DNA of 64,000 bases from a virus: positions 1 through 64,000 of the IMG/VR virus record IMGVR_UViG_3300036823_000120; one strand, written 5' to 3'. The notes beneath the pieces were generated by a model. That model had not been told where the DNA came from. It searched no databases and worked only from the letters and a program-made list of their open reading frames with translations. The position numbers were made by a program, and so were the translations under genes. Shown one piece after another: positions 31,807 through 39,546 of this stretch; position 1 is the first letter of the stretch; every line of letters starts with the position of its first letter.

Positions 31807-32334
31807 TCACCGAACAAAGATGTGCATGTAGCGTTTGCCATCTCCACCCATCGCCCATGCAGCACCAGCGTAGGTGTAGTTATCGTATACGTCGCAACTC
31901 ATCCAACCATAAGAAGCAGGATAAGCAGCACAACCAGCAGAGGAGGCATAACTACCAGAAGGAAGAAATTGAAAATCATTGCCCGTATGCCCAAACATTT
32001 GCCTTGAGGCACGAAAGCTTGCACAGGATTGGGCGGCTTGAGTAAGACCGGCGTCGAATATGTACGGTCGCAACCCATGCATCGCCCTCTTCGCATTGAC
32101 TTCTGATAGAGCTTCATTCCCTCCCTCCGTAGGCTGTGAGTTGAAACTCACGGGTTGTGAGTTGAAACTCACGGGTTGTGAGTTGAAACTCACGGGTTGA
32201 TAAGCCGGCTGTTGAAAATTACTTTGGCCTTGAACCGGATAATACTGAACCCGATTCCTACGAAGCAGTGGACCACTGTAAGCATCCACACTGGCCAAAA
32301 GCACAACCAAGCTACTCAGGATCAAACGCATCAT
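31807..32334 (-). CDS. Secreted CAP/SCP-like protein
   Basis: 175 aa from the ATG pair at 32334/32331 with GGGAG upstream. A signal peptide (MRLILSSLVVLLASVDAYSG) is followed by a PVSFNSQ triple repeat and a CAP-like domain (NEALSEVNAKRAMHGLRPYI ... AAQSCASFRASRQMFGHTGN) with the typical SCASFRA helix. Such domains are common in planctomycete secretomes. Probably acquired from the host; may act at the cell surface. Overlaps the HNH gene end by 23 nt. Confidence 0.75.
   Translation of the reverse strand: MMRLILSSLVVLLASVDAYSGPLLRRNRVQYYPVQGQSNFQQPAYQPVSFNSQPVSFNSQPVSFNSQPTEGGNEALSEVNAKRAMHGLRPYIFDAGLTQAAQSCASFRASRQMFGHTGNDFQFLPSGSYASSAGCAAYPASYGWMSCDVYDNYTYAGAAWAMGGDGKRYMHIFVR
32139..32205. 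repeat. 21-bp tandem repeat, three copies, in coding sequence
   Basis: The 21-bp unit built on GGTTGTGAGTTGAAACTCAC occurs three times and encodes the PVSFNSQ repeats of the CAP-like protein. Each unit holds the palindrome GAGTTGAAACTC-like arms (TGAGTTtgAAACTCA). Confidence 0.85.
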
Positions 32335-32653
32335 CCATCTCCCTTGACAAGTGAACACTTGACTGCACATTGCATCTAGCACAGAACAACACCAAGTTAT
32401 CCTGACTATTTGTGCCACCTTTACAAAGAGGTGTCACATGCTCTATTGTGGCTCTAGCCACTTTTTCAGTACGATCAGGTGATAAAAGGTAATAGTTACT
32501 GTAACCACCAATCACCCAACCTAATAAGAGCTTATCACGATCTAGTGCAATTTTCACTTGACAAAGATGACAACACTCATTTTGTTTGGCCATAAGCATA
32601 CGTTGTATTTGATACTTACGTCTGCTATGTATCTTCTTTCTCTCTTTACTCAT
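32312..32653 (-). CDS. HNH endonuclease
   Basis: 113 aa. CHLCQVKIALDRDK (about residue 28) supplies the first zinc Cys pair, ATIEHVTPLCKGGTNSQDNL (about 68) the His and catalytic core, and CARCNVQ the second Cys pair: a complete HNH/zinc fold. Small phage HNH proteins act as homing enzymes or packaging nucleases; the context (isolated, in an operon of small genes) favours homing. Confidence 0.8.
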   Translation of the reverse strand: MSKERKKIHSRRKYQIQRMLMAKQNECCHLCQVKIALDRDKLLLGWVIGGYSNYYLLSPDRTEKVARATIEHVTPLCKGGTNSQDNLVLFCARCNVQSSVHLSREMDDAFDPE

Positions 32654-32787
32654 TAATCTACTTTCAGTAAGTAACCAATAATAAATCCTATTGGCAAAAG
32701 TATAAGTAAGAAGATATACATTGGCAGATTATATTTTGAATATTCAATCAACCAATAATACAACTTGTCGATATTATTTATGATCAT
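32653..32787 (-). CDS. Small membrane protein
   Basis: 44 aa (MIINNIDKLYYWLIEYSKYN) with a C-terminal membrane segment (MYIFLLILLPIGFIIGYLL). Starts with ATGA overlap and ends with TAATG overlap, so coupled to both neighbours. Function unknown. Confidence 0.55.
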   Translation of the reverse strand: MIINNIDKLYYWLIEYSKYNLPMYIFLLILLPIGFIIGYLLKVD

Positions 32788-33791
32788 GTTCGATATGTGG
32801 CTCCTATCGGGCCTGTTAAAAGATGCTTATTGACAATGCATCGTGGAATACGAATTCTTTTCTTCAAAGAATTTCCAACTCCATAACGTTGCATACGATA
32901 GTATCCTCGTCTTGCATGTGCAGGAAGCTTACGTCCAGTATGCGTGCCAAGTTCACTTACATACTGATCTTCAGTGATAACTCGAACAAGTGGAGTTTCA
33001 CGTTGAAGATCATATATAATTGGTTGGGCCAAAAGTTCTATCTTATTATTCTTAGTATGCTTGGTCTTTTTCTGGCACCATTTCACAAGCTTTGCATACT
33101 GGTTTGGTGCTTCCGGACCACACTTCTTGATTCCAACTTCATCAAGAAGTAAACAGTAATTCAATACTGCTCGTCGAACTTGTGCTTCACAAAGATACTC
33201 TTGTTCTGTCGTTGGTAATCTATCAAATTTATCATCAATAGAATAATCAGACTGACACCACTCTTCAAGTTCATCTTTCTCGTTGCCAGCCCACCAGCTT
33301 TTAAGTGAGTGAAACGGTTCTTTGTCAAAGACAATACTATGGATGAAGAAATTTTGCTTCTTATCGTGATGAAGCCACGCAAAAGCAGGCTTTGCATCAC
33401 CACAAATTTTCTTTGCAGAATACTCTGCTGGTATTTCAATTACAATAGTCTCAAAAGGCATATTATAATCTTCACAAGCTAGAGTAAGCTGCATTTCTTC
33501 CAACATCTCTAACTGATAGCTTGTTGGTCGAAAGACTTTCGGTCCATTTCCAAAGATTTCGGCTGTAAGAAAGCCTTCAATCTTCATCAAAAAATCCATA
33601 TTTGCCATAGTCAATAAGATTCGACCAGCATCATCACTAACCTTAGTTAGTGCTTCATCATTAAGCAGTACAGAAGTTTTCTTTCCTTCAACTTTCAGGT
33701 TCAATACCTTATGTTGACCAATTTCAACATAAGGTTTGATGTCAATTTTCATTTTCTGAAGTAATTCGTTGAGCGTCATTGTTAAGCTCAC
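32784..33791 (-). CDS. Hypothetical protein with Arg-rich C-terminal motif
   Basis: 335 aa. The C-terminus (LPAHARRGYYRMQRYGVGNS then RIRIPRCIVN) resembles the RRGHW-R...W-I-P motif found at the end of many phage and plasmid proteins of unknown function. The N-terminal part is soluble and mixed alpha/beta. No enzymatic motif seen. Confidence 0.6.
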   Translation of the reverse strand: MSLTMTLNELLQKMKIDIKPYVEIGQHKVLNLKVEGKKTSVLLNDEALTKVSDDAGRILLTMANMDFLMKIEGFLTAEIFGNGPKVFRPTSYQLEMLEEMQLTLACEDYNMPFETIVIEIPAEYSAKKICGDAKPAFAWLHHDKKQNFFIHSIVFDKEPFHSLKSWWAGNEKDELEEWCQSDYSIDDKFDRLPTTEQEYLCEAQVRRAVLNYCLLLDEVGIKKCGPEAPNQYAKLVKWCQKKTKHTKNNKIELLAQPIIYDLQRETPLVRVITEDQYVSELGTHTGRKLPAHARRGYYRMQRYGVGNSLKKRIRIPRCIVNKHLLTGPIGATYRT

Positions 33792-33827
33792 TAGTTAAAG
33801 CGTTTCATGTTTTAGCTTTTGCCACAA

Positions 33828-33966
33828 TACCTCCGGTCGGACTCGAACCGACAGTTTCTCACAAGACCCTCACAACAAGTGAGTAGCTTTACAGGTGCCA
33901 TGCGTCCAACGCTCGTGAGAGACACTTGGGTCTCGACCAAGCTGCTATACCCTTTTGCATACGGAG
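33828..33966 (-). tRNA. tRNA-like gene with very long variable region
   Basis: Acceptor ACCTCCG/CGGAGGT and a canonical T-arm (GTCGG TTCGAGT CCGAC) enclose about 139 nt. An anticodon-like arm CTTGG/CCAAG has loop TCGAGAC (GAG, but C at position 33). It is followed by about 72 nt containing TCTCAC/GTGAGA, GCG/CGC and CTCAC/GTGAG helices. Either a class II tRNA-Leu with a giant variable arm, or two fused or interrupted tRNAs. Confidence 0.5.
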
Positions 33967-33976
33967 GTGTAGGTTC

Positions 33977-34195
33977 TTAACGTGGAAGATCATTTTCGCT
34001 AATATGAGTACTCCATTTTGCTTTTACTATTTCAAGTGTTTTAATTCTTTTTTGAAGTATTCTCACTGAAAAATTCTCATCCGCTTGTACTCTACAAGCT
34101 TCTAGCGTTGCTATAAAAGCGTCTAAGATATCTTCCTCTCCGTAGCCTTCGTCGAACATTGATTTAAATTTATCCACTAATGTAATAAGTGCCAT
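33977..34195 (-). CDS. Hypothetical small protein
   Basis: 72 aa from ATG 34195 (MALITLVDKFKSMFDEGYGE), with AGGG upstream; longer frames run through the tRNA gene and are excluded. Helical. Function unknown. Confidence 0.55.
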   Translation of the reverse strand: MALITLVDKFKSMFDEGYGEEDILDAFIATLEACRVQADENFSVRILQKRIKTLEIVKAKWSTHISENDLPR

Positions 34196-34217
34196 TTTAA
34201 TGCCCTTATGTTGGAAT

Positions 34218-34291
34218 GTCCCTGGTGGGATTTGAACCCACACTAAACAGATTTTAAGTCTGTTGCCTGCTACCAATTGGGCTACAGGGAC
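34218..34291 (-). tRNA. tRNA-Leu(TAA) with short variable loop
   Basis: Acceptor GTCCCTG/CAGGGAC, D-arm GCCCAATTGGTAGCAGGC, anticodon stem ACAGA/TCTGT with loop CTTAAAA (anticodon TAA), T-arm GTGGG TTCAAAT CCCAC. 74 nt, no encoded CCA. Bacterial tRNA-Leu normally has a long variable arm; here it is only TTAGT, so charging by leucyl-tRNA synthetase is not assured. Confidence 0.8.
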
Positions 34292-34299
34292 GAATGACA

Positions 34300-34445
34300 G
34301 ACTACCACCGTTATTTCTTCGGTCTGTCAGCGAATTTTCGAGCGTCATTCCCTTGTTATCGGGATGCAATAGTTCTACCATTAAGTATTGCACTGAACTA
34401 TTTAGCGACAGAGACAGTGGCTTTACTCTTGCGAAGCGGTGCTTC
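34300..34445 (-). ncRNA. tRNA-like structured stretch
   Basis: A 150-nt gene-free gap. On the minus strand ATAGTTC/GAACTAT, a D-arm-like TTAATGGTAGAAC, an anticodon-like ATCCC/GGGAA arm and CTGTC/GACAG outer pairing suggest another degenerate tRNA. No canonical T-loop seen. Confidence 0.3.
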
Positions 34446-34462
34446 AAACAATTCTTCCCAGG

Positions 34463-35134
34463 TCATGCAACATACCTCTTAGTTCCAATTTGGACTGTGC
34501 AACCTTTGGCAAGCTTTTTACTACTTAACAATGTCGAGCTAACTTTAAAATTTGTATCACGAATGCCGCGAAAGGCAATGCTTTTCAGCGAAAACATTGG
34601 CTTCATCATTTTAATCACATCTACTATGTTTGATTCTTGACGGAACCAAGCATAATATTGTACATCAAGATGCCAAAGCTTTTGAAGCCGCCAGTTTGAA
34701 AAAACATCAAACAATTGTGCTCGTTCGGCTCGACTTGCTCGTAAGATCATATGTCGAATCGGTTGAGCAGATAGAATATTTGGACGTTGACTAAGATATT
34801 CAGGTGTTATATCTATCGTGGTATAAGCATCACCTAAGCGGCCATTAAAATAACACAAGTTTCGCTTTTCTTCAAGCTGATTTGGAGATTCTTGAGCATA
34901 ATTTTTGTTCCAATTATGAATAATCATATCCAATGCTGAAACAATATTTGGTAAAAGCTCACCAGTAGAGAACGTTCTAATGATCGTTTTAGTATTGATC
35001 CACTGCCGCAAAATAGACGATAGTTCGTGGTCGCGTGACTCGTCTGATTCGTCCAGACAATCACAGTAGATGAGGATGCCCGTGTCATCTCCATCGTTAA
35101 TCGAGACTTTCCAATCAGGCAACAATGTCGGCAT
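34463..35134 (-). CDS. Hypothetical protein
   Basis: 223 aa from ATG 35134 (MPTLLPDWKVSINDGDDTG), with GGAG 8 nt upstream; ATG 35140 is the alternative. The second half has a QKLWHLDVQYYAWFRQESNI segment and ends in a beta-rich tail (GCTVQIGTKRYVA). An extended -10 (TGCTATGAT) lies about 20 nt upstream. No family recognised; style resembles host-type conserved proteins. Confidence 0.55.
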   Translation of the reverse strand: MPTLLPDWKVSINDGDDTGILIYCDCLDESDESRDHELSSILRQWINTKTIIRTFSTGELLPNIVSALDMIIHNWNKNYAQESPNQLEEKRNLCYFNGRLGDAYTTIDITPEYLSQRPNILSAQPIRHMILRASRAERAQLFDVFSNWRLQKLWHLDVQYYAWFRQESNIVDVIKMMKPMFSLKSIAFRGIRDTNFKVSSTLLSSKKLAKGCTVQIGTKRYVA

Positions 35135-35229
35135 GTCCATAGCTCCGGTGTGTACTGAATCATAGCACACATACAGACAGATGGTAGCCCAGTTCACTCG
35201 ATTTTTATTAAAGTACAAACGTTAGAATG

Positions 35230-36192
35230 TCACTCACATAGTGAGTCAAAAAGCTTATCTTCATCTGTAACAGGGCCATATCGCATTTCCATTTGAGCAT
35301 CTAAAGCTTCACAACGTGCCATACTAGTTTCCTTAGACATTTCATCAAAAATGTATTCACTTTGTATTCCATACCAAGCAGCATGTGCCCGTTTAAATAG
35401 ATCATATTGAAAATCTACATTAACTAAAGCTCTGTGTTGAGCAATACGAATATCTCTACTCCCCATCCAATCTTTTGTGCAACATATTTCATCAATTGCA
35501 ACTACAAATTTACTACCAACTTCATTGCCAAGAAGCCAGGCATAGATACTCAACTGAGTTGCCCACTTCTTTTCAACAGAATCAAGAGTTTCTTTTACAT
35601 TAATTCGATAGCCTTCATGGTCCATCGGAAAAGCGTCTTTATGTGCATTACGATCTGGAAGACAGCGAATATAGCCTCTTTTTGGACTATAATTTGTCTT
35701 GGCATAAAAGCCTGTTACTTTCCAATCAAAAATGATACGTACACCATTAATTGTTAAAAAGTAAATATCAGGCTTTCCAAGCATTGGTACTGCACCGATA
35801 CCCTTTGATACGCATTCAACATAACCTTCAATTGATGTCTCAAACTTAGGCTTACCAAGACAGCCTTCTAAGTCTTTGAGAACGTCAAGTAATCCTCCAT
35901 GCTTTTGGTACAAGTCCCATACAATCTTACCATCAATCAAAGCTTGATCACGGTTATGGGGTTCAACTTGAGCTTCAAACAAAGTTGTGAACTCAAACTT
36001 TGGATCACGACCGACAGTTTTCTCATGGAGGTAACTCTTTGCATAAGCATCAAAAGCAGAGCCAACTGACATTGGACCAGTTTGTGGATCACGTTTCTTA
36101 CGTTTTTCACATAAGTATTCCAAATAAAAAGTTTCTCGATTACTTTCCCAAAGAGCAAGACTAGTAGGACTTAAATAATTAAGCTTACGCAT
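35230..36192 (-). CDS. PD-(D/E)XK nuclease (Cas4/RecB-like)
   Basis: 320 aa from ATG 36192, overlapping the upstream stop. The N-terminus (RKLNYLSPTSLALWESNRET, then YLEYLCEKRKKRDPQ) matches the RecB-family start. The catalytic core is at about residues 138-160 (GKPDIYFLTINGVRIIFDWK), giving the D...DWK metal site. A following Gln helix (KKWATQLSIYAWLLG) matches the QxxxYxxLL motif. Probably a 5'-3' or end-processing exonuclease in recombination. Confidence 0.85.
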   Translation of the reverse strand: MRKLNYLSPTSLALWESNRETFYLEYLCEKRKKRDPQTGPMSVGSAFDAYAKSYLHEKTVGRDPKFEFTTLFEAQVEPHNRDQALIDGKIVWDLYQKHGGLLDVLKDLEGCLGKPKFETSIEGYVECVSKGIGAVPMLGKPDIYFLTINGVRIIFDWKVTGFYAKTNYSPKRGYIRCLPDRNAHKDAFPMDHEGYRINVKETLDSVEKKWATQLSIYAWLLGNEVGSKFVVAIDEICCTKDWMGSRDIRIAQHRALVNVDFQYDLFKRAHAAWYGIQSEYIFDEMSKETSMARCEALDAQMEMRYGPVTDEDKLFDSLCE

Positions 36193-36391
36193 ATCGATTT
36201 CTCTTATCGGTTTTTTCTTTGTAAGTTTTATGATTTTTGTTTCTGTGAATATAAGAGACAAAGATCAATTCGCCATCACCTTGCTCATATACAGCTTCAA
36301 TATCATCTGCAAAGCCATCAGGACATAAGAATCTAATATTTAGATTCTCATCTAAAGTTTCCAGCAAAGCTTTCATTGATTTAATAGTCAT
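36185..36391 (-). CDS. Hypothetical small protein
   Basis: 68 aa (MTIKSMKALLETLDENLNIR). C-terminal half basic (NKNHKTYKEKTDKRN). Coupled to both neighbours. Function unknown. Confidence 0.55.
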   Translation of the reverse strand: MTIKSMKALLETLDENLNIRFLCPDGFADDIEAVYEQGDGELIFVSYIHRNKNHKTYKEKTDKRNRYA

Positions 36392-36750
36392 TATTTTTCC
36401 TTTTTAACTCCTTCACACGCAAGCTTCAACTCTTCAATCTCATCGCTAGTTAATGGAGTTACTTTTTTAATATCTCCTGTTAAAATCTGATCTGCTCTTG
36501 CAACTGAAATACGTTTTACAACTCTTAATAAAAGTTTGCGAATTGGTGCTGTTTTAGGTAAAACTGTTTCAAGCTCTTCAAACAATTTTCCAACTGCAAT
36601 ATGTGGTGGTAAAACTGTTGGATCAATTCCAGATAGTTGTGATTCAGCTTTTGCAAACCATTTATCAAATAACTTCTTTATCAATCCAATAAGCCAGGGA
36701 CCAATTATTTGCATAATTAATCCAAATATTACAGCCCATGTCATTAACAA
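36391..36750 (-). CDS. Membrane-anchored hypothetical protein
   Basis: 119 aa with an N-terminal membrane helix (WAVIFGLIMQIIGPWLIGLI) and an amphipathic soluble C-terminal part. Could serve a lysis or anchoring role; unsupported. Confidence 0.55.
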   Translation of the reverse strand: MLMTWAVIFGLIMQIIGPWLIGLIKKLFDKWFAKAESQLSGIDPTVLPPHIAVGKLFEELETVLPKTAPIRKLLLRVVKRISVARADQILTGDIKKVTPLTSDEIEELKLACEGVKKEK

Positions 36751-36756
36751 ATCTCC

Positions 36757-37221
36757 TTATTCTTGTGGAGTATTAAGTTCTGGTGAATCAATATGTTGTT
36801 GCATTGCTTCTTGTGAATCGTCACTATTTTTCTTTACAACACTTGCACGAAATTCTTCAAATGTTGCTGTAGCTGCATCTGGAAAACTATCAATCTTATT
36901 TAATTTTATATCTCCGCCAAGTCCAAGCTTAGCTCGAATCTTGCGTTTTGCATCTTCCTCAGTTGCTGAAGATGCACCAATTTTCTTAAGACCGTCTGCC
37001 GTTTCAACGGTAAAAAGATAAAACATTGTTCTATTTCCTGTTTTCGGAGTGTAGAGAACCCAACCACGATTCACATCAATGAGACGTGTATCAATTTCAT
37101 TTCCTGTCAAAGCATTTCTACAAACAAAACGACGTTCATCTTTTGTAAAAAAGCAAACGCCAAGTTTTACATGCTTTACCAAAATATTTTCTGGTACTGG
37201 AAAAGACAACTCAAATGGCAT
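36757..37221 (-). CDS. Hypothetical protein
   Basis: 154 aa (MPFELSFPVPENILVKHVKL). Beta-rich N-terminal half, acidic C-terminus. 6 nt from the next gene. Function unknown. Confidence 0.55.
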   Translation of the reverse strand: MPFELSFPVPENILVKHVKLGVCFFTKDERRFVCRNALTGNEIDTRLIDVNRGWVLYTPKTGNRTMFYLFTVETADGLKKIGASSATEEDAKRKIRAKLGLGGDIKLNKIDSFPDAATATFEEFRASVVKKNSDDSQEAMQQHIDSPELNTPQE

Positions 37222-37258
37222 ACTTTCTCCTCATGTTGAATTAGGAACCTCTTCCTAT

Positions 37259-37540
37259 TTATGATCCAGTAAGAGTAAAGCCACAATCTTCTGGTATGTG
37301 ACATTTTAAATGAAATATATATTTACTTCCTGCATTATAATATATTGCAATAAAATAATCTTGATTTTGACTTTTAACAGTGAATTTTGTACAAAGTTCA
37401 GTCAAAAGTTTCAAGAGAGTTGGATTTTCATCAAAATCAATTCTTGAAACCATAGTATTTGGTAATGGTGGATTATCACCATAAAATACTTCAACATCCA
37501 TGTATGAACCATTTGTAATTACAAGTGTCCATACTTTCAT
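37259..37540 (-). CDS. Hypothetical protein
   Basis: 93 aa (MKVWTLVITNGSYMDVEVFY). Strand-rich with LLKLLTELCTKFTV helix. Function unknown. Confidence 0.5.
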   Translation of the reverse strand: MKVWTLVITNGSYMDVEVFYGDNPPLPNTMVSRIDFDENPTLLKLLTELCTKFTVKSQNQDYFIAIYYNAGSKYIFHLKCHIPEDCGFTLTGS

Positions 37541-37581
37541 TATATACCTTTCATTATATTTAGTAATCTCTTATAGAATTT

Positions 37582-37609
37582 GCAGAATGGTATTTTAATA
37601 CCATTCTGC
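37582..37609. terminator. 13-bp inverted repeat hairpin
   Basis: GCAGAATGGTATT at 37582-37594 is exactly complemented at 37597-37609. It lies 27 nt beyond the stop of the minus-strand gene at 37636, in a 95-nt gap, so probably ends that transcript. Confidence 0.65.
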
Positions 37610-37635
37610 ATCTGCTTCATCAGCAATTGAAAAGC

Positions 37636-38097
37636 TTAAATGGATTCATATTTTTGCCAATCATAATTATGTGCAGGCCAAAAGTAAGGTAAATTTGGAC
37701 CTTCTGTCCAGCCAAATTTAGAGTAATAGTCTGGCACTTTACGTAGTAAGTTACTTCGATGTGAAGCGTGTAACTTAGGACTTCCAAGCCAAGGTGGTAA
37801 TATTAAGTCTTCTTGCTTATCATGGTATGGTCCTTTAAGCCAACTCATGAATATAAGCCATGTAGAGTCGTTCTTATCGCGATCTCTCCATACATCACAG
37901 CAAGTCATACCATAATGTAGTAAAGCGTCTACATATGGAACCCACATTTGGGCCACTGGATGATGAAACCATCCTGACTGAGTTACAATAGAGGTATATA
38001 AACATTTTACCTCTCTACGTTGATTGCCTAATCTACTATTATCAAGTGCTTGAGCACTTTCTCTAAAATTTGGACTAATCAGAAACGTCTGCATCAT
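37636..38097 (-). CDS. Pyrimidine-dimer DNA glycosylase-like protein (Pyr_excise type)
   Basis: 153 aa. MMQTFLISPNFRESAQALDN, then RLGNQRREVKCLY, PVAQMWVPYVDALLHYGMTC and the C-terminal LHASHRSNLLRK with YFWPAHNYDW follow the PF03013 pattern conserved in phages. By homology to T4 DenV-type enzymes it would excise UV pyrimidine dimers, but the family is wider than proven activity. Overlaps the sigma-like gene by 23 nt. Confidence 0.85.
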   Translation of the reverse strand: MMQTFLISPNFRESAQALDNSRLGNQRREVKCLYTSIVTQSGWFHHPVAQMWVPYVDALLHYGMTCCDVWRDRDKNDSTWLIFMSWLKGPYHDKQEDLILPPWLGSPKLHASHRSNLLRKVPDYYSKFGWTEGPNLPYFWPAHNYDWQKYESI

Positions 38098-38692
38098 TAC
38101 ACCTTTCTAAGTCCTTTAATCTTTTTCTTATGCGAGCTAAAACTTTTTGTACTTTTTTAGTACGTATTTGTAAAGCTATACCAATTTCTTTTGGCGTTTC
38201 ATTTAGCAAATGATGTTCATACACTCGCCAATCAAGTTCTGTTCTAAGAGCACTTTGTAGACATTCAAAACATTCTATATCTACATTTGTTGTTTGTACA
38301 TCCTCCTCTTTAAATTCTACTGTTTCAGGTAACTGTTCACCTTTCTTTTTAATATACGACATAGTTGATGTGGCATATGGTGCCCAATATTCTTTGAGCT
38401 TATAGCCAATCTTCATGCGTATGTATGCAAGAGTGTTTTCTTTTTCAAAAAGTTCTTGTTTGAACTCTACGAATAAGATTACTAGCCAGAAATTTGCTTC
38501 AGCTATACATTCATCTACAAATTGCAAATCTCTACTCTTGAAATTTTTTCTGGCAAAGTTAATTGCCGTTAGTCTTACTCTACTCATAAGAAAAGCAACA
38601 TTACTTTCGTCCAATTTAACATCTGTAAGCTCCGTAAAAAGTTTCAATTTCGAAGCATCCGGCGATAGAATACTTCGTACCATTAGGGTCAT
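38075..38692 (-). CDS. Sigma-70-family-like transcription factor
   Basis: 205 aa at most; the ATG at 38692 lies inside the previous gene, and a later start near 38640 is possible. The C-terminal part (LLNETPKEIGIALQIRTKKV then QKVLARIRKRLKDLE) matches sigma region 4 helix-turn-helix; the middle (NTLAYIRMKIGYKLKEYW) fits region 2. It probably redirects host RNA polymerase to phage promoters. Confidence 0.65.
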   Translation of the reverse strand: MTLMVRSILSPDASKLKLFTELTDVKLDESNVAFLMSRVRLTAINFARKNFKSRDLQFVDECIAEANFWLVILFVEFKQELFEKENTLAYIRMKIGYKLKEYWAPYATSTMSYIKKKGEQLPETVEFKEEDVQTTNVDIECFECLQSALRTELDWRVYEHHLLNETPKEIGIALQIRTKKVQKVLARIRKRLKDLERCNDADVSD

Positions 38693-39074
38693 AGATTAAC
38701 CCGTCTTTAGCTGACCATGCAACAACATGATGCAAGCTTTTTCCTTTGGGTTTGCCGAAGAGGAGTCCATCTCTCTCTTCTAAAATGGCATTAAATTTAT
38801 CGCAAAAAATCAAATCCTTTCTGTGATTGACAGTGGGACAATAACTGATCCCACCACTGTATGGAACCAGTACAAACCCAAATAACGGCGTTATATATTG
38901 AATTTCTTCAATACAAAAAGCACGCCGTCGTATTGGTTCATCTAGGTCGGGAAATATAATTTCCGAACCGTCATGCTCTAATGTTTGAATTATGGAACTT
39001 AAAGGAACATCAGCAACCATTGCTACTGATGTTGGCAAACAACTGAATCTATTCGGCTGGGACTGCAACTTCAT
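38616..39074 (-). CDS. C39-like cysteine peptidase-fold protein
   Basis: 152 aa from ATG 39074 (MKLQSQPNRFSCLPTSVAMV). QPNRFSCLPTSVAM carries the Gln and Cys of a papain-like active site; HHVVAWSAKDGLIYDPNG (about residue 125) supplies His and Asn. Similar small proteins are frequent in phages; substrate unknown. Overlaps the NYN-like gene by 26 nt. Confidence 0.65.
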   Translation of the reverse strand: MKLQSQPNRFSCLPTSVAMVADVPLSSIIQTLEHDGSEIIFPDLDEPIRRRAFCIEEIQYITPLFGFVLVPYSGGISYCPTVNHRKDLIFCDKFNAILEERDGLLFGKPKGKSLHHVVAWSAKDGLIYDPNGTKYSIAGCFEIETFYGAYRC

Positions 39075-39525
39075 CAGATTTCTTCTCCCGAAGTAAGCTT
39101 TGATCAATTTCAATTGGAGTGGAGTAATAGTTCACAAATCGTGGTAGCTTAACACCAACAGCATATGTGAGCTTTCCATGTGTCTTTGCATACTCCAAAA
39201 CTGGAAAGTGACCATACCAACATGATGCCAGAACAAGTGCATCAACATGAGGCATTACAGTTGCTGCCATTAAAGCTAATGGTGCATCATAAAACTTACG
39301 GTCAAAAAATACTTTAAAACCAGTTTCAACTAACAACGTGTTAAAACGATAACACTTATCTTGTTCATATTTTCCATATGCAAACTTAAATGTGAACAAA
39401 AGATTATGTTCTTCCTCAAGCTTCTTTATAAGATCAAGATAATTCAAGCTATGACTTGGAAACTTTTCTTTAACTCCATAGTACAAACTACGAGTATCTG
39501 CAATAAATACAGCCTTAAGCTTCAT
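39049..39525 (-). CDS. NYN/LabA-like PIN-fold protein
   Basis: 158 aa. The start VFIADTRSLYYGVKEKF and the later MPHVDALVLASCWYGHFPVL then HGKLTYAVGV follow the NYN nuclease layout, though the second Asp pair is changed (SCWYGHF for SxDxDF). It may therefore be an inactive or divergent RNase-like protein. Confidence 0.6.
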   Translation of the reverse strand: MKLKAVFIADTRSLYYGVKEKFPSHSLNYLDLIKKLEEEHNLLFTFKFAYGKYEQDKCYRFNTLLVETGFKVFFDRKFYDAPLALMAATVMPHVDALVLASCWYGHFPVLEYAKTHGKLTYAVGVKLPRFVNYYSTPIEIDQSLLREKKSDEVAVPAE

Positions 39526-39546
39526 TTTAGCCTCATTTTGGAATTA

